From the NCBI GenBank assembly GCA_023374045.1, contig CM041776.1, positions 480,117,375 to 480,181,374 on the forward strand: DNA of 64,000 nucleotides. Direction: 5' to 3'. This document shows, one piece after another, positions 25,165 to 38,265 of this stretch. The stretch is from Limonium bicolor (lineage: Eukaryota; Streptophyta; Magnoliopsida; Caryophyllales; Plumbaginaceae). Both the position numbers and the translations under genes were made by a program. How positions within the stretch are numbered: position 1 is the stretch's first letter; each line of letters begins with the position of its first letter. Below the pieces are notes generated by a model. It was not told the origin of the DNA and ran no database searches. It was given only the letters and a program-made list of their open reading frames with translations.

Positions 25165-27398
25165 CATATGGTAAATGAAGACATAAGCGCTCCATCGAAT
25201 CAAAACATCCCGGTGGAAATATCTTCTCCAATTTACAAATTGTTTCCACAATATTCTTTTCTGAAAACTCCATATGAGATGTCGTTATTTCAACAGAGCA
25301 AATATCTCGAAAGAAATGAGAAAGGTTAGTAATCGCATCCCATATTGGTTTGGGAAGTAAATCTCGTAGAGCAATTGGGAGCAACCTTTGCATGAACATG
25401 TGGCAATCATGGCTCTTCATTCCATAAAACTTTCCCTCTGTAAGATTAACACACCTTCCAATGTTTGAGGCAAAGCCATCAGGTAATTTAAGATCCTTTG
25501 CCCAGGCACACACTTTAAGTTGGTCAGATTTCTTCAAAGCATATGAGGCCACAGGCTTGAACAATTTCCCATTGTGTTCAACCAGACGCAGATCAGGACG
25601 ACGACAATAAACTTCTATGTCCAACCTAGCCTTCAGGTTATCCTTTGTCTTTCCCTTAACATCCATCATTGTGTTGAAAACATTGTCAACAACATTCTTT
25701 TCTACATGCATGGAGTCTAGATTGTGACGGATCAAATTGCTCTCCCAATATGGAAACTCCCAAAAAATACTCTTTTTCACCCAGTTATGAGTTACTCCAA
25801 AACCATAAGGTTTTTGAGGAGGACCTTTAATGCCAAATGGGATGTTTGGGATGCTATCTATTTCCTTCAAAACCTCTTCACCAGACAATCTAATTATAGG
25901 AGGGTCACGGACAACTCTTCTTCTGAATTTATCTCTTTGTGTTCTGAAGGAATGATCAGGAGGTAAGAATTTTCGATGACAATCAAAATAGCATGGTTTC
26001 CTACCATGTTGCAAAATAAAAGAATCTGATTTTCCCATGCAATATGGACAAGATAACCTCCCATGAGTGCTCCAACCGGATAACATACCATATGCAGGAA
26101 AATCACTCACCGTCCACATTAGTGCTGCCCTTAGTGAGAAGTACTCATTTTTGTGAGCATCGTAAGTTGAAACGCCAACACTCCAAAGATCTTCCAATTC
26201 ATCAATCAGCGGCCTCAAAAAAATATCAATGTCCTGGGATGGACTATTTGGACCAGGAATGACCATATTGAGAAGCAAATATGGTTGTTTCATGCACATC
26301 CATGGAGGCAAGTTATATATGACAATCATTACTGGCCAACAAGAGTATGGTCTAGCTCCTTGCTTAAAAGGACTAAAACCATCTGTACACAATCCCAACC
26401 TCACATTACTTATTTCAGCAGCAAAAGATTCATGGACACTATTAAAGTGTTTCCATGCTTCTCCATCAACAAGGTGCAATAGAACTCCAGGAGGAGATTG
26501 ATTGTGTGCATGCCAAACCATATTTTCTGCAATTTGTTTTGATGTGAATAGCCTTTGAAGCCTAGGTGTAAGCGGAAAGTAGCGTAGAACTTTGAAAGGA
26601 ATTTGAGCTGTCCTCCTAGCACTTGAAGTCCTGGGCTTAATCTTGGATGACCACACTATTTACAATGTTGAAGCTCCTCGTTCTCTTTGTAAAAAAACAT
26701 ACAATTATTCACACATGCATGAATTTTAACATAATGTAGCCCAAATGCTCTCATCTTCTTCTTCATGTGATAATAATTCTCTGGGAGTTTATTATCTTCA
26801 GGCAGCATACTCTTTATGATACCCATAAGATGATTGAAACAAGATTCACTCATATTAAATTCAGAATTGCAATTTAACAATTGGCTGACGGAAGACAATA
26901 TCGTCATTTTCTTACAACCACTCCCATAATGGTTCATCAGCATCATTCAGTAATGAGAAAAAGCAGGATGCGATAGAACTTGACTCTGGCTCCACTAGCA
27001 TTCTCTCATTTTCAGGACTAGAGTTTGCGGCCAGATTTGTATAGAAAGCATCCCTAACCATACTAGCATATGAATTTTCATTCTCATCATGAAGCGATGA
27101 AGGCTCACTAACATCAAGTGTCGTATGTGATGGCTGACCATGGATTCTTTCATTAGGAACACTTATTGGGTTTCTACAACATCCGTTGTAGTATAAATGT
27201 CGTCGCATGCACCACATCATGATCCAAAAATTGTTGTTTTTCACATTTCATGCATGGGCATTTAACTCTATCTCCACTAACAAACCACTTTGATGATATT
27301 GCAAAACTTATGTAGTCTTCAACTTTCCTCAAGTATCCGGGTGTAACATATCCATCATCATCTACCCGATTGCATGACCAAAATATATTTGAATCCAT
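25165..27398 (-). pseudogene. TNP2 transposase, 5' portion (Transposase_21 core)
   Basis: The N-terminus (27398 to about 27190) has the CPCMKC zinc-binding motif typical of TNP2. After a frameshift an HLYYNG motif and an acidic linker follow (to about 26930). A second frameshift leads to LPEDNKLPENYYHMKKKM and CVNNCMFFYKEN. A stop and frame change near 26655 fall in the HCK-CG metal-binding motif. The long frame then runs from 26656 to the insertion and contains GLCTDGFSPF, NLPPWMCM, IPGPNSPSQDIDIFLRPLID, DFPAYGMLSGWSTHG, CPYC and DSMHVEKNV, all signatures of the CACTA transposase. It ends HLPY at 25165 and continues at 6758. At least three lesions precede the retrotransposon insertion. Confidence 0.9.
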
Positions 27399-28896
27399 TT
27401 TGAACCCTATTAGTAAAAACTTAATAATGAGGCTACCAAATATACATAAGTGGATTAGTTAAATAAATCAAAGAGACAACAAACTTAATTCAAATTCAAA
27501 GTTCATTTTAACTTGATATGTGGTGTCAATTACAAAAATATCCTTTCATGCCTAAATGACTATTGTTAGCACAAAACAACAAATTTTCATGCATCAATAA
27601 ATAAGGAAATAGTTCTCATGACAACAAATTGTTCTTCATATTACCTGTTCTAATGAGTTGAGCTCTGGATGAAATTATTTTGAATTATCACGGCTAGCTC
27701 CTTACTTATGTGGGAAAAAAATTCTTGCAATTAGTAATAGATTGAAAAACTTGTCCAAAAAAATTGTACATAAGTTTGGAACTATAAAAAAATAAGTTTT
27801 GAATGATACTTAGAATATTTGTAGCATAATAGGGCGATCAAACTACTTCATGAGTACAATAAACAATGAATAATTTGAGCAAACAGACACAACATAGTAT
27901 TCCTAATTCAATTCAAACGCAAAACTGCTTTGAGCAAGGAACATCTTTAAATAAATTAAGCTTTAGTATGATATCATTTTCTCAGCCCCAAACAGATTTT
28001 GTCAAAACAAAACATAACCAGCTTTGTGCATATTAACAAAGGTAATAGTTGAGGTAAACAACAATGTTCAGATATCAGTCTAAAAAATAATAAGTTAATG
28101 CATTATGAGAGACTAAAAAACATCTGAAGCAGATGATAGCAGCAGTTAGAATGGAAGAATAAAAAGGCACAAAGAATTTGCCAAAAAAAAACTTAATATA
28201 ATGAGTGTTGTGACATATCTAAGGCACTTACGAGTTAATTAATCAACTGGTAGCGTATAATGAATGTTGTGACATATCTAAGAGGGAAATTAAGATCTCG
28301 ACTAAAATAGTAGTCACAAAAATAGAACTAGATTGAACTATTCTAATCTTTTTCTAACTGTTGCGTCTCTATTAATAGACAACTACAAGAATTAACTGTT
28401 GCGTCTCTAATTAATCAACAATGCTGCATCTCTACTAATCTAATCTTTTTCCAGCCTCCCTTTTTTTTGTCTTTCAAATTACCCCATTAATAAAATTATA
28501 GTAATTCATTTGATAACAACCACAATTAGCATGTTCTTAAATGCATTAATGTAGGCTAATAGTTATATACTAATCCAGAAGGTCTCTAATTCTCAACATA
28601 TACCTGATCGAACTGTATAGGCGCGACACCAGTACCATTGAACTATGAGACCATATATCAGATTATAACTAATTTGGCTATACGGCTACATTCTATCTTG
28701 TTGTAGCTAGCCAGAAGGCAGCAGCAGGCACATAGCTGTAGCTAAGATTAATGTAATACTCCCATATATAGTACTAGTTAGCTATTCAGAGATGATGAAA
28801 AAAATTTATCTGTTTGTCCCCGTTGACTCCTCCTATATATTGAAAGAATCAAAAGTGCAAATGATGATAAAAAAATTACCCACAAGAGTAACATGA
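27399..28896 (-). other. CACTA 5' non-coding region upstream of TNP2
   Basis: No coding signal is visible. It includes AT-rich intron-like DNA, a 15-bp direct repeat (AACTGTTGCGTCTCT near 28357 and 28396) and a roughly 20-bp direct repeat (near 28200 and 28258). It continues beyond the chromovirus insertion at 61722. Reading across the GTAGA site on the minus strand, a possible exon with acceptor near 61823 could end at a donor near 28882; this is weak. Confidence 0.5.
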
Positions 28897-28901
28897 GTAG
28901 A

Positions 28902-31142
28902 TGTAACACCCCCAAACACTGGCCTAGGAGTTAGGGGTATTACACGCCGCGTATTATTACATAATAACGCAAGGCTCTAATAAACAGACTTAAACAAATA
29001 ATCAAATAAGGCCCAAACGAAATACTTAAATAAGGTATAACCGAAGTGATGTCGTAACATCCCGAAAGTATTACAGAACCCACCAAAACGAATATCAAAG
29101 CAAAAGCTAACAGAAGAGGCCCAAAGGCTCAAATTCAATTACAAAGTCTCAAACGAATCAAATAACATATGAGCTAAACTCCAGAAGCTGAGGGTAGACG
29201 ATCCTCGCTAATCAATCTGCAAAAGCGTTAGAAGTAGGGGAATGAGCACACAACTATGCCCAGTAGATGACCAACTTCATCAACCAGCATGCTCAAAACA
29301 TTTACAGAATATTGACAAATCAGAAGGAGTTTAAGAATCCATAAACGTGTCAGAAATCAGAAACAGAAGTCCAATCAATAAGGGACTAAACAGAGCAGAA
29401 GCAGACGGAAACAGAAAACAGAGTGGGACACTAGCGATCACAGCATACAGACAGAACGAGCAAACCAGCTCGTGAACAGAACGAGGAAACCTCACTCGTA
29501 AACAGAACAGGTGTAAACACCCGTGAACAGAACGGGGAACATCACCCGTGAACAGAAGGATCCTACATAGCGCGCTACGAGACAGCGAAACCAGCCATCC
29601 AAAGGCTCAGACACAGAGATAACTAGGTCCCAAAACAGAAGCTTAAATACAAATAAGCATATGTGCACCAAAGGCACCAGAAAGCCCATAGATAGCTTGG
29701 AAATCAGAAGGGGAATCCAACCCCGCAAACAGAAGTCAAAACGGAGCTCAAACGAGCAAGTTATGGCCAAAACAGTAGCCTGTCCGAACTTGTGTCCGGA
29801 CATCGATGTTCGGACACAAGTCGAGACTCAAAACAGAAGCAGAGACAGAGATGTCCGAACATCAATGTTCGGACGGATGTTCGGACGTTTTACGAAAACA
29901 GGTACGCGGAGTGTCCGAGCTTGTGTCCGGACATCAATGTTCGGACACAAGTCGAAGCAAAAACAGAGGAATGAGAAAGGGGGTGTCCGAACTTATGTCC
30001 GGACTTACAAGTTCGGACACCACTCGAAACTCGTAAGCCGGACTCGTCCTCGCACCCCGTCCGAACTTAGAAGCTCGGACACATCAAACAGTTCAGAAAT
30101 CCAGAGCGCAGAAGGGCATGTCCGAACTTCAACGGTCGGACCGAAGTTCGGACACGCCGAAAATTTCAGAAAACAGAGGCGAATTCAACACGAACAGAGG
30201 CACAAAAACCAATCTAAATCAACACACACATTTACAAAACAACCTTGGGGGTTTAATCCATTGAAATGGCATTAAACAAACATCAACCACACACAAACAC
30301 AAGATCAAATCATTGAGTTAACTTGCAGAACCCAAACTCCCCAAGGTTGAACACACGGATCGAATCCGAAAGCCACCTACCTCGAATACAGCAGAGAACT
30401 ACAATCTGAACCGCAGAGCCACAATCAAGCAGGATCCCGAAACGTAGACCGGACACGCAATCCAACAACGCAAACCCAAGCCTCTGACTGAACACAAAAG
30501 CAACCCCGAATCAGAAACGCAACTTAATCCCTGAGACTGAAACTGAAATCCGGAAACTGCAACACAATCCTTACCTGAATTCTGACGACGAACCCACAGA
30601 TGAAGCCGACAGCAGAAGGAATTGATCGAACGCAAGAACCAACGCTGAACCACAAACAGATTACAGAAAACTAATTCAGAAAGAGAGTAGGCTCCCCCAA
30701 TTGTAGAATTGCACACGAACAACCTGACGCCCTTACCTTAATCTGGACCGGAATGCAGCCGAGAGAAGGATCCACAACAGAATTAGAATCGCAGGGACGC
30801 AACAGCAGGAATTGGGCACTTGATTGATCGTACTCTTTGGAAGAGAGAGAACAGAGAAGAGAGGAGCGTATAGACGGTATCTCAAAACTGACAGAGTGAG
30901 GGGAAAGAAAGAACGTCGTGGAAACGTGATTAGAAGAGAGGATAATTAATGAGGGAAATAAATAAATTAATAGGAAGGGAAATATTGAGAGATTAATCTC
31001 ACCAGAAAATAAAACGGATGGGGGAAAAGACCTCCTTGTCCCCGGCTTCTTTAATAAGGACTTCCGTGTCCTAAATTCAGAATACAATAATGCAAGACCA
31101 CTTGTGACGAAATAAAATATAACCAAATCTTGGGTTATAACA
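28902..31142 (-). repeat. 3' LTR of the chromovirus
   Basis: Matches 59462-61716 closely over 2.24 kb; small indels lie in the TCCGAAC cluster (29779-30155). On the element's own strand it starts TGTTATAACCC and ends GGGGGTGTTACA. Confidence 0.95.
29779..30155. repeat. TCCGAAC / GTTCGGA palindrome cluster in the chromovirus 3' LTR
   Basis: About ten TGTCCGAAC or GTTCGGACA words in both orientations form potential stems over 380 bp. The cluster is also present at 60340-60730 in the other LTR, where one extra GGAAGTTCGGAC unit is kept near 60640. Confidence 0.85.
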
Positions 31143-31162
31143 TCACCTCCCCCTTAAAAGAA
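31143..31162 (-). other. Polypurine tract of the chromovirus
   Basis: Read on the minus strand, an AAGGGGGAGG-containing purine run directly precedes the 3' LTR, downstream of the pol stop codon. Confidence 0.85.
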
Positions 31163-31187
31163 TTTCGTCCTCGAAATTAAAACATAC

Positions 31188-32444
31188 CTACTGCTCGAAA
31201 AGGGCGGGAAACCTAGAGCGCATTTCACTTTCGACCTCCCAGGTCGCCTCTTCCTCGGACTGACCCGACCACTGCACCTTCACCAAGGGCATGGTCTTAC
31301 TCCTGAGCTTGCGGACATCCCGCGCTAAAATCCTCAAAGGAACTGCCTCAAACGTGAAGTCCTCCCTCAACTGAAGCGGACTGAAGTCGATCACATGCGA
31401 CGGGTCCGGAATATACTTCCTCAGCATAGAAACGTGGAAAACACTGTGCACTGCTGCTAAAGACGGAGGTAGAGCCAAACGATAGGCAACCGGTCCGATC
31501 CTCTCTAGGATCTCAAAAGGACCCACGAAACGAGGGCTAAGCTTGCCTCTCTTCCCAAACCGGACGACTCCTCGCACAGGAGAAACCTTCAAATACACAT
31601 GGTCGCCCACCTCGAACTCTAGAGGTCGTCTCCTCTGATCGGCGTAACTCTTCTGACGACTCTGAGCCACAAGCAGACGCTCCCTGATAGATTGAATCTT
31701 GCCCACAGCATCCTGAACCAAGTCTGGACCGATCACAGCTCTCTCCTTCAGATCATCCCAACAGATGGGTGATCTGCACCTCCTGCCATACAAGGCCTCA
31801 AACGGAGCCATCCCGATACTGGTCTGAAAGCTGTTATTATAGGCGAACTCAATCAATGCAACATGCTGATCCCAACTGCCCCCAAAGTCCAACACACATG
31901 CTCTGAGCATGTCCTCAAGGACCTGATTCGTCCTCTCTGTCTGACCGTCTGACTGAGGATGGTAAGCTGAACTGAAAGACAACTTCGTCCCCATAGCCTG
32001 ATGCAAACTCTGCCAGAATCTGGAAACAAACCTCGGATCTCTGTCAGACACAATCGAAGCAGGAACCCCATGTAGACGCACAATCTCATCCACATATAAC
32101 TGAGCCAAACGGTGCAAACTGAAGGTCTTACTGACAGGTAGGAAGTGAGCGCTCTTCGTGAGCCGGTCCACAATGACCCAAACTGCATCAAAACCCCTCG
32201 GAGTCTTAGGCAGTCCCATGACGAAGTCCATACCGACGCTCTCCCACTTCCACTCTGGAACGGGAAGAGGCTGAAGCAAACCAGCCGGTCTCTGATGCTC
32301 TGCCTTGACCTGCTGACAGGTCCTACATCTGGATACAAAGTCGGAGATGTCCCTCTTCATGTTGCTCCACCAAAATGTCTCACGTAAGTCCCGGTACATC
32401 TTCACACCTCCTGGGTGCACCGAGTAAGGAGCTCCATGAGCCTC
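31188..32444 (-). pseudogene. Integrase with chromodomain (C-terminal pol)
   Basis: Inserts retroelement cDNA into chromosomes. The frame continues directly after an in-frame TAG at 32445-32447, reading EAHGAPYSVHPGG into the zinc-binding HHCC domain (CRTC visible). The DD35E catalytic core is complete: D in GMDFVMG, D in VSDRDPRF and E in DGQTERTNQ, with 35 residues between the last two. A GPF/GPY-type module (SPRFVGPFEILERIGP) follows. The C-terminus ends in a chromodomain with WSGQSEEEATWE, thought in chromoviruses to steer integration toward marked chromatin. Only the upstream stop codon separates it from the rest of pol. Confidence 0.93.
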
Positions 32445-35004
32445 CTACATGATCTCACGTCTCAAAGTGTCATCCGCAGGCACACAGACACGGTCTCGGA
32501 ACCTCAGACAACCATCCTCTGAAACCCTGAACTCAGACTCCTGACCCGCAGCTATCTCATCTCTGATCTTACCCAGACTGACATCAAGCTTCTGACTGGC
32601 CTTGATCCTGTCGATCAAGGTAGGCTGAATCTGTAATGCTGCTAACATCCCAGATCTCTCTGGTCGGACGACCCAGACACCCATACGCTGTAACTCAAGA
32701 GCAGACCTCTGCACACCAGACAAAGCACAGACGGTCCCAGACGGACCCCTCCTACTGAGCGCATCAGCCACAACGTTCGCTCTACCAGGATGGTAGAGGA
32801 TCTCCAGATCATAATCGTGCAGTAACTCCAGCCACCTCCTCTGCCTCAAGTTCAACTCCTTCTGAGTGAACAGATACTTGAGGCTCTTATGGTCCGTATA
32901 AACTTTGCACGCTGCTCCATACAGATAGTGCCTCCAAATCTTCAGAGCAAACACCACAGCAGCTAGCTCCAGATCGTGGGTCGGATAGTTCTTCTCATAT
33001 GGCTTAAGCTGACGAGAGCCATATGCAACCACCTTCCCCTGTTGCATCAGAACACATCCAAGTCCCCTATGGGACGCATCACAGAAAACCTCCAGGCCCT
33101 CGGTCCCCTCTGGAAGAGTCAAGATTGGCGCAGTAGTCAACCTCTTCTTCAGCTCCAGAAAACACTGCTCACAGGCATCGCTCCACTCGAACTTCACATC
33201 CTTCTGAAGCAAACGAGTCAACGGAATCACCAACTTGGAGAAGCCCTCCACAAACTTGCGGTAATAGCCCGCCAATCCAAGGAAGCTACGAATATCTCCA
33301 ACATTAGTAGGCCTGGCCCACTCAGTAATAGCCCTAATCTTCTCCGGATCCATGGAGATACCATCCTTGGAGACAACGTGCCCCAAGAATACCACCTGAT
33401 CCAACCAGAACTCACACTTCTTCAGCTTCGCGTACAACTCGTTCTCCCTCAGAGTCTGGAGAACGGTCCTCAAATCCTCCTCGTGCTCCTCAGCACTCTT
33501 GGAATACACCAAGATGTCATCAATAAACACCACAACGAACTGGTCCAAAAACGGCTTGAACACCCGGTTCATCATGTCCATAAATACAGAAGGCGCATTC
33601 GTCAGACCGAATGGCATCACTAGGAACTCGTAGTGTCCATAACGAGTCCTGAAAGCGGACTTAGGCACATCGTCTGCCTTAATCCTCAGCTGATGATATC
33701 CCGACCTCAGATCGATCTTCGAAAACACCTTAGCTCCTGCTAACTGGTCGAACAAGTCATCTATGCGCGGGAGAGGATACCTATTCTTAATGGTAACCTT
33801 GTTGAGCTCCCTGTAGTCGATACACAACCGCATGCTACCGTCCTTCTTCTTTACAAACAACACGGGTGCTCCCCAAGGCGACACACTCGGGCGAATGAAG
33901 CCCTTATCCAGCAGCTCCTGCAACTGGACCTTCAACTCCTTAAGCTCAGCAGGCGCCATCCGGTATGGGGCCTTCGAAATCGGCTGAGTCTCAGGTGCGA
34001 GCTCGATCGAGAACTCCACCTCTCTAACAGGGGGAAGCCCAGGTACGTCATCCTGGAACACATCTGGGAAGTCTCTGACTACTGGAATCTCCTCCAACTT
34101 CGCATCCTTGCGAACCTCAGGGATGTAGCACAGATACCCCTGGCATCCTTTCCTCAGAAAGCGGAACGCCTGCATCGCTGATATGACTGGCGGCGAGCAC
34201 GGGAGTCCATTCCCTGCTACAATCAAACGGGGCTGGCCCGGCTCCTCAAAAGTGACTCTCGAAGCGGCACAATCGATGTGGGCATGGTGCGCAGCAAGCC
34301 AATCCATGCCCAGAATCACATCAAAAGAGGTCATCTCCATAGGGATGAGGTCAGCACACAGAATCCTATTCTTGACTAACACAGGACTAGCTTTACAGAC
34401 AGAATTCAACAACATAGCAGAGTCCCTAACCAATGGACTATGCACACACAGCTCAACACCCAGAGGCACAACAGGCAAACCGAGCTCACCCACCAACTCA
34501 GCAGAAATAAAAGAGTGGGTGGCTCCAGAGTCAAACAAACAGAAAACAGAACGAGAAGACAGCTGGAGAATACCTGTGACAACTCTGTCAGTCGATCGGT
34601 CTCTCTCTCCAGCCATCGCGTACACTCTGGCCTGGCCCTGGGGCTTCTTCTGCTCAGCCCGGTCTCGATCTCTGGACCCTGAAGCAGACTCAACGGCTCT
34701 ACCTCCAGAACTACCCCTGCTCCTCTCAGCCTGAGGGCAATCAGCAATCCTATGCTCCAAGGACCCACACTTGAAGCAGGCTCCAGACTTCCTGTAGCAG
34801 TCCTGGCCTCTATGAAACTTGCCGCAGACCCGGCACTTCGGAGCGGGAGCTGATGAAGACGAACCACCTCTGTCTTGCGAACGGTCCCCAGAGCGGTCTC
34901 CAGCTCGATCTCCAGTAGACTGCTTCTTCTGAGAAGCAGACTGATCCCTCCTGTCGCTCTCATCGGACCTCTGCTTCCTCTTCTGGTCCTTCCCTCCAGC
35001 CTGG
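32445..35004 (-). pseudogene. Gag C-terminus, protease, reverse transcriptase and RNase H of the chromovirus
   Basis: One open frame after the Ogre insertion. A basic linker leads to a zinc knuckle ([14 protein letters not shown]). Protease follows with the [10 protein letters not shown] active site. Reverse transcriptase begins near [13 protein letters not shown] and has the catalytic FIDDIL box, with [12 protein letters not shown] upstream. RNase H has [12 protein letters not shown] and [11 protein letters not shown] and ends at VADALSRR. The frame ends REIM followed by TAG at 32445-32447, where the family normally continues into integrase. A single base change (for example GAG to TAG) explains it. 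The first residues of the computed frame derive from the inserted element and are not part of the protein. Confidence 0.93.
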
Positions 35005-35442
35005 TGTAGACACCAAAAATTCTCACCCCTCATATTTATTATTCAACCAAAACAAGGTGGTCGTCCCCGCTTTCGATCAAAGGGATTTCCTTTTACTAAT
35101 CTTTAAAATCTCACATTCCTTATGAGAAAAGGAGCACAAGCCTTTTACTTATCCGTTTTAACCTACTTCATTTTGTATACCTATTTTGTAGCTTTTGTTT
35201 TAAAATATTTCACAGTTTTATTATTACCTTGTATTATTTCATGTACATAGGCTATTCTTTTATTTATATCCCATTATGTTTTTGAATCTTATTTCCAATT
35301 GTATTCCATTCTTTCGTGTCATTAGATTAATCATCTCGTTTTATTGTGTGAATTTTCTTTTGGATTCGTCGTGTTTTTAGAAGAGTTATCCAGTCAAATT
35401 TAGAGCTCTCGTATTATGTCTCCCATGAATGTATTGAATTTC

Positions 35443-35510
35443 GACATAGCTTAATGGTTAGAGTACTTGTATGTAACCCATGGGTCTCGGGTTCGATTCT
35501 TGGCATGAGC
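35443..35510 (+). other. tRNA-like segment 1 in the Ogre 5' LTR
   Basis: A-box-like TAGCTTAATGG (one base shorter than consensus) and B-box-like GGTTCGATTC are spaced as in a tRNA gene. The anticodon and acceptor stems pair poorly, so it is a tRNA-derived relic or polymerase III promoter-like element, not a tRNA gene. Confidence 0.45.
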
Positions 35511-35587
35511 GAGAGTATTTTTTGTACTTTTGCTTCAGCTCGCGGCATGGTTTTTCCTTTATTTTGTTCCCTTACATAATGAATTCC

Positions 35588-35656
35588 GCCTTGGCTCAAC
35601 TGGTAGAGTGTGCAGAGGAGTACACTAAGGTACCGAGTTCGAAACTCGGTATAAGC
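35588..35656 (+). other. tRNA-like segment 2 in the Ogre 5' LTR
   Basis: A-box TGGCTCAACTGG matches consensus, and a perfect T-arm is formed by CCGAG-TTCGAAA-CTCGG. The anticodon stem is degenerate and the acceptor stem only partly pairs. Confidence 0.5.
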
Positions 35657-35793
35657 ATTTTTTTCACTTTGAGCTCCCGATTTTTGCCAGAGGTGGGCAT
35701 GCAACCCAGGCCCCGATCTGGATTCGTTTTATTCATGAATAAGCTCACAACTGCCTACAAGAAACCCTAGTTTGACATCTGTATACCTCACAC

Positions 35794-35800
35794 TATAAAA
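35794..35800 (+). promoter_or_regulatory. Candidate TATA box of the Ogre-like LTR
   Basis: TATAAAA lies in a C-rich context, with pyrimidine-rich leader-like DNA about 30 bp downstream. The motif is conserved at 53039-53045 in the other LTR. The transcription start is not shown by sequence alone. Confidence 0.4.
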
Positions 35801-38265
35801 CAACCTTAAAACCTTACAGTATACCCACGTTTTTCTCAACCAGCAGACACAGATCCCCATCGTTCTATTTCTTTCCCCGTCGTTCTCATTCCTTTGGTCT
35901 GCCCAGTTTTTTTGAAATCCCGAGACAAAAAAAACCAGACGTTGAGCCTTCTTCCTAAAAGAACCAGGACCTTCTGCTCAATTTTCATCTCCATCAATCC
36001 ACCGAGTTTGCCCACTCTCACTATTTCGGTTTCATTTTGTTCCAGAGATTAACAGAGTAAGTGAATTCCACCGTTCTCTCCACCTTCAAATCCTGGTTTC
36101 TCCAGTTGAAGTTTTGTTTCTTTACTATACTCTTTCGATGGCGAATCTGTCAACCAAATGAACCCAAATCGGGGATGGTTAGTGAAAGCGCAACTCTATC
36201 GGACTTTGGTCCCGAAATACGAGTTCGTTTTACATTTTTCTCGCACTCAAGTTTTCTACCCTGCTATCCTGTCGTCCCGTTTCTGCTTAAACACCATCAG
36301 TGTCGAAAAATAAACTCTCGATTCTCGCTGTGTATGTCAATCACAAACGAGTATCAAGACTGCTAAGAAATTTTTGCCGTTTTTTTCTTCTCTTACTGCC
36401 CGTACATTCTGTTTTTGAAAGCATTTCAGTGATTAAGCAAAATTATCCCTCTGTATGCCCCGATGCTCTTCCCGCTTTCGTTTTTTCGGTAGATATGCAA
36501 CCTGGTATGGACAAAGCAGTCCACGAACAGGAGGACTGGGATGCAATGCGGGTCTGAATTTCGATTCTCAGTTTACGTGGGTCATGTTTGTCTTCTTCTC
36601 GCCCAATGCATTTACGCACTCTAATGCCCATAAGCTTGCCATTGTGTTAAGGAAAATGAAAGGGGTCGAGAACCGGAACCCTTTACCCTTGTATGTTTCT
36701 GGTTTGTCTGAAAATCTGGTACCGAGTGGGAAATACCTGTGTGTGATTTCGAGTAATTTGATGTCACCTCCCTGGGATTCAGTTTAAAGTTATTACTATC
36801 TTTTTTTTCTTTTCTTCACCATTCATGTATCTGTATCCATCGACCCGTGTAACATGTTCGGTTTGGATTATGCCTGTGTAATCTGAAGCTGCCCCCGACA
36901 GAAACCATACGCTTGAGTTATTATTCTCTGATTCAATAGATTGATCTGTCTCTCTGAATTGAAGTTTGTTGTCTCTGTAAGAAGTCCAGGTTTATTCGGC
37001 TGCTACTGAGGGTACTCTTCCTCCCTTTGGAGAGTATCATTGTTTCTCTGGTACAACCATTTCTTGTCTACTGCAATACTCTCCTCCGATTGCTGCTCAT
37101 CATTGGCCATGTTTTGTTTGCCAACTTAATTCTCAATTGCTTGTCTGTTAGATTAAATCTCATAAATAACACATCATTCCCTGTGAAATGGTTAGACCTG
37201 TTAGAAACCTGACAAAAATGCTCGTACATGAGTTTATTCTGCTAGTTTGTTCTGATGCGTGATGTTTGTTGCTGATGCGGTATCGTTTTGCTTTATAACT
37301 ATACTGTATTCATGAATGGGTGAAATCGTGTGAAACTGCCTAGTCTCAAATTCTTAGTATTAACCAGTTAGAAGCCTAAGGGCATAGAAAGGGAAATAAA
37401 TGTGCTTGGCAATATTGGTGCAATCCTGGGTTTCTGTTCAGTCCTGAGTGGTTAGCACCTGGCTAGAATTAATCATGTGTTCTTCAGTAGTTTGCCTTTT
37501 GCCTTTGAAACCTGTTAACTCTCGAGTTTGGTTTAAAAAAAAAAAGAGAAGGAACTAAAAAAAAGTAGAAGGAAATAAAGGAGTAAAATGACGAGGATGA
37601 GTAAGACAAAGTGCTGGATATTTCAACTCAGGATGGAGTGACTGTGCCCCCGGTTGCTTGATAGTAACAAGGCAGAAACGTTTCTTTATGTCAGTAGCTT
37701 CTTCCAATATGGACGGGTGATTTGTAATTGCTTGCGCTTGTGGATTTATTTTCCTTGTACATATACTGCTTTACTTCCTTTCCGAATCGTTTTTTTATTG
37801 TTGTGTCTATTCATTTTATTTAAACCCTAGATGACCCCTTAGGTCACCCCTTTTTCTTTTGATCAAAGTCTTGGAAGATACCCCACAGCTAGCTTATTTC
37901 TGATTTGCTTTGTGGGGAACAATACCATCCAAAACTTTGAATTTTCTCTTAAGCCTTGAGGGTACCCCACAGCTAGCTTATTTCTGATTTGCTTTGTGGG
38001 GAACAATACCCTCCAAACTTTTAAAGCCTATCCCAAACCACCCCTTAATTTCACTAAAAAACTTGCCCCAAAAAAAAAAAGAAAAGAAAAGAATTCAGAA
38101 TGCCTATAGCTTAAGGTTCCTCATTCCAAATCCCTCCATTTTTTTTCAAACTCTCCCACATTGAATTGTCTCTCACCTTTAATTTATGTTTCATCTCCAA
38201 ATAAATCTCATTTTTATTTCGAACACCATTTTCCCACTTGTAAATAAAAACCCAAAATTGACCCA

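Noticed and set aside
28594..28652. tRNA-like segment on the minus strand (TAGTTCAATGG and AGTTCGATC words)
   Set aside because: No consistent anticodon or acceptor stem; too degenerate to call a tRNA or polymerase III unit.
30671..31126. 151-codon frame in the chromovirus LTR (and 61245-61883)
   Set aside because: Non-coding LTR sequence, present in both LTRs, with no recognisable domain.
32976..33623. 215-codon + strand frame, and others inside the chromovirus pol (for example 34183-34734)
   Set aside because: Antisense shadows of the conserved pol reading frame.
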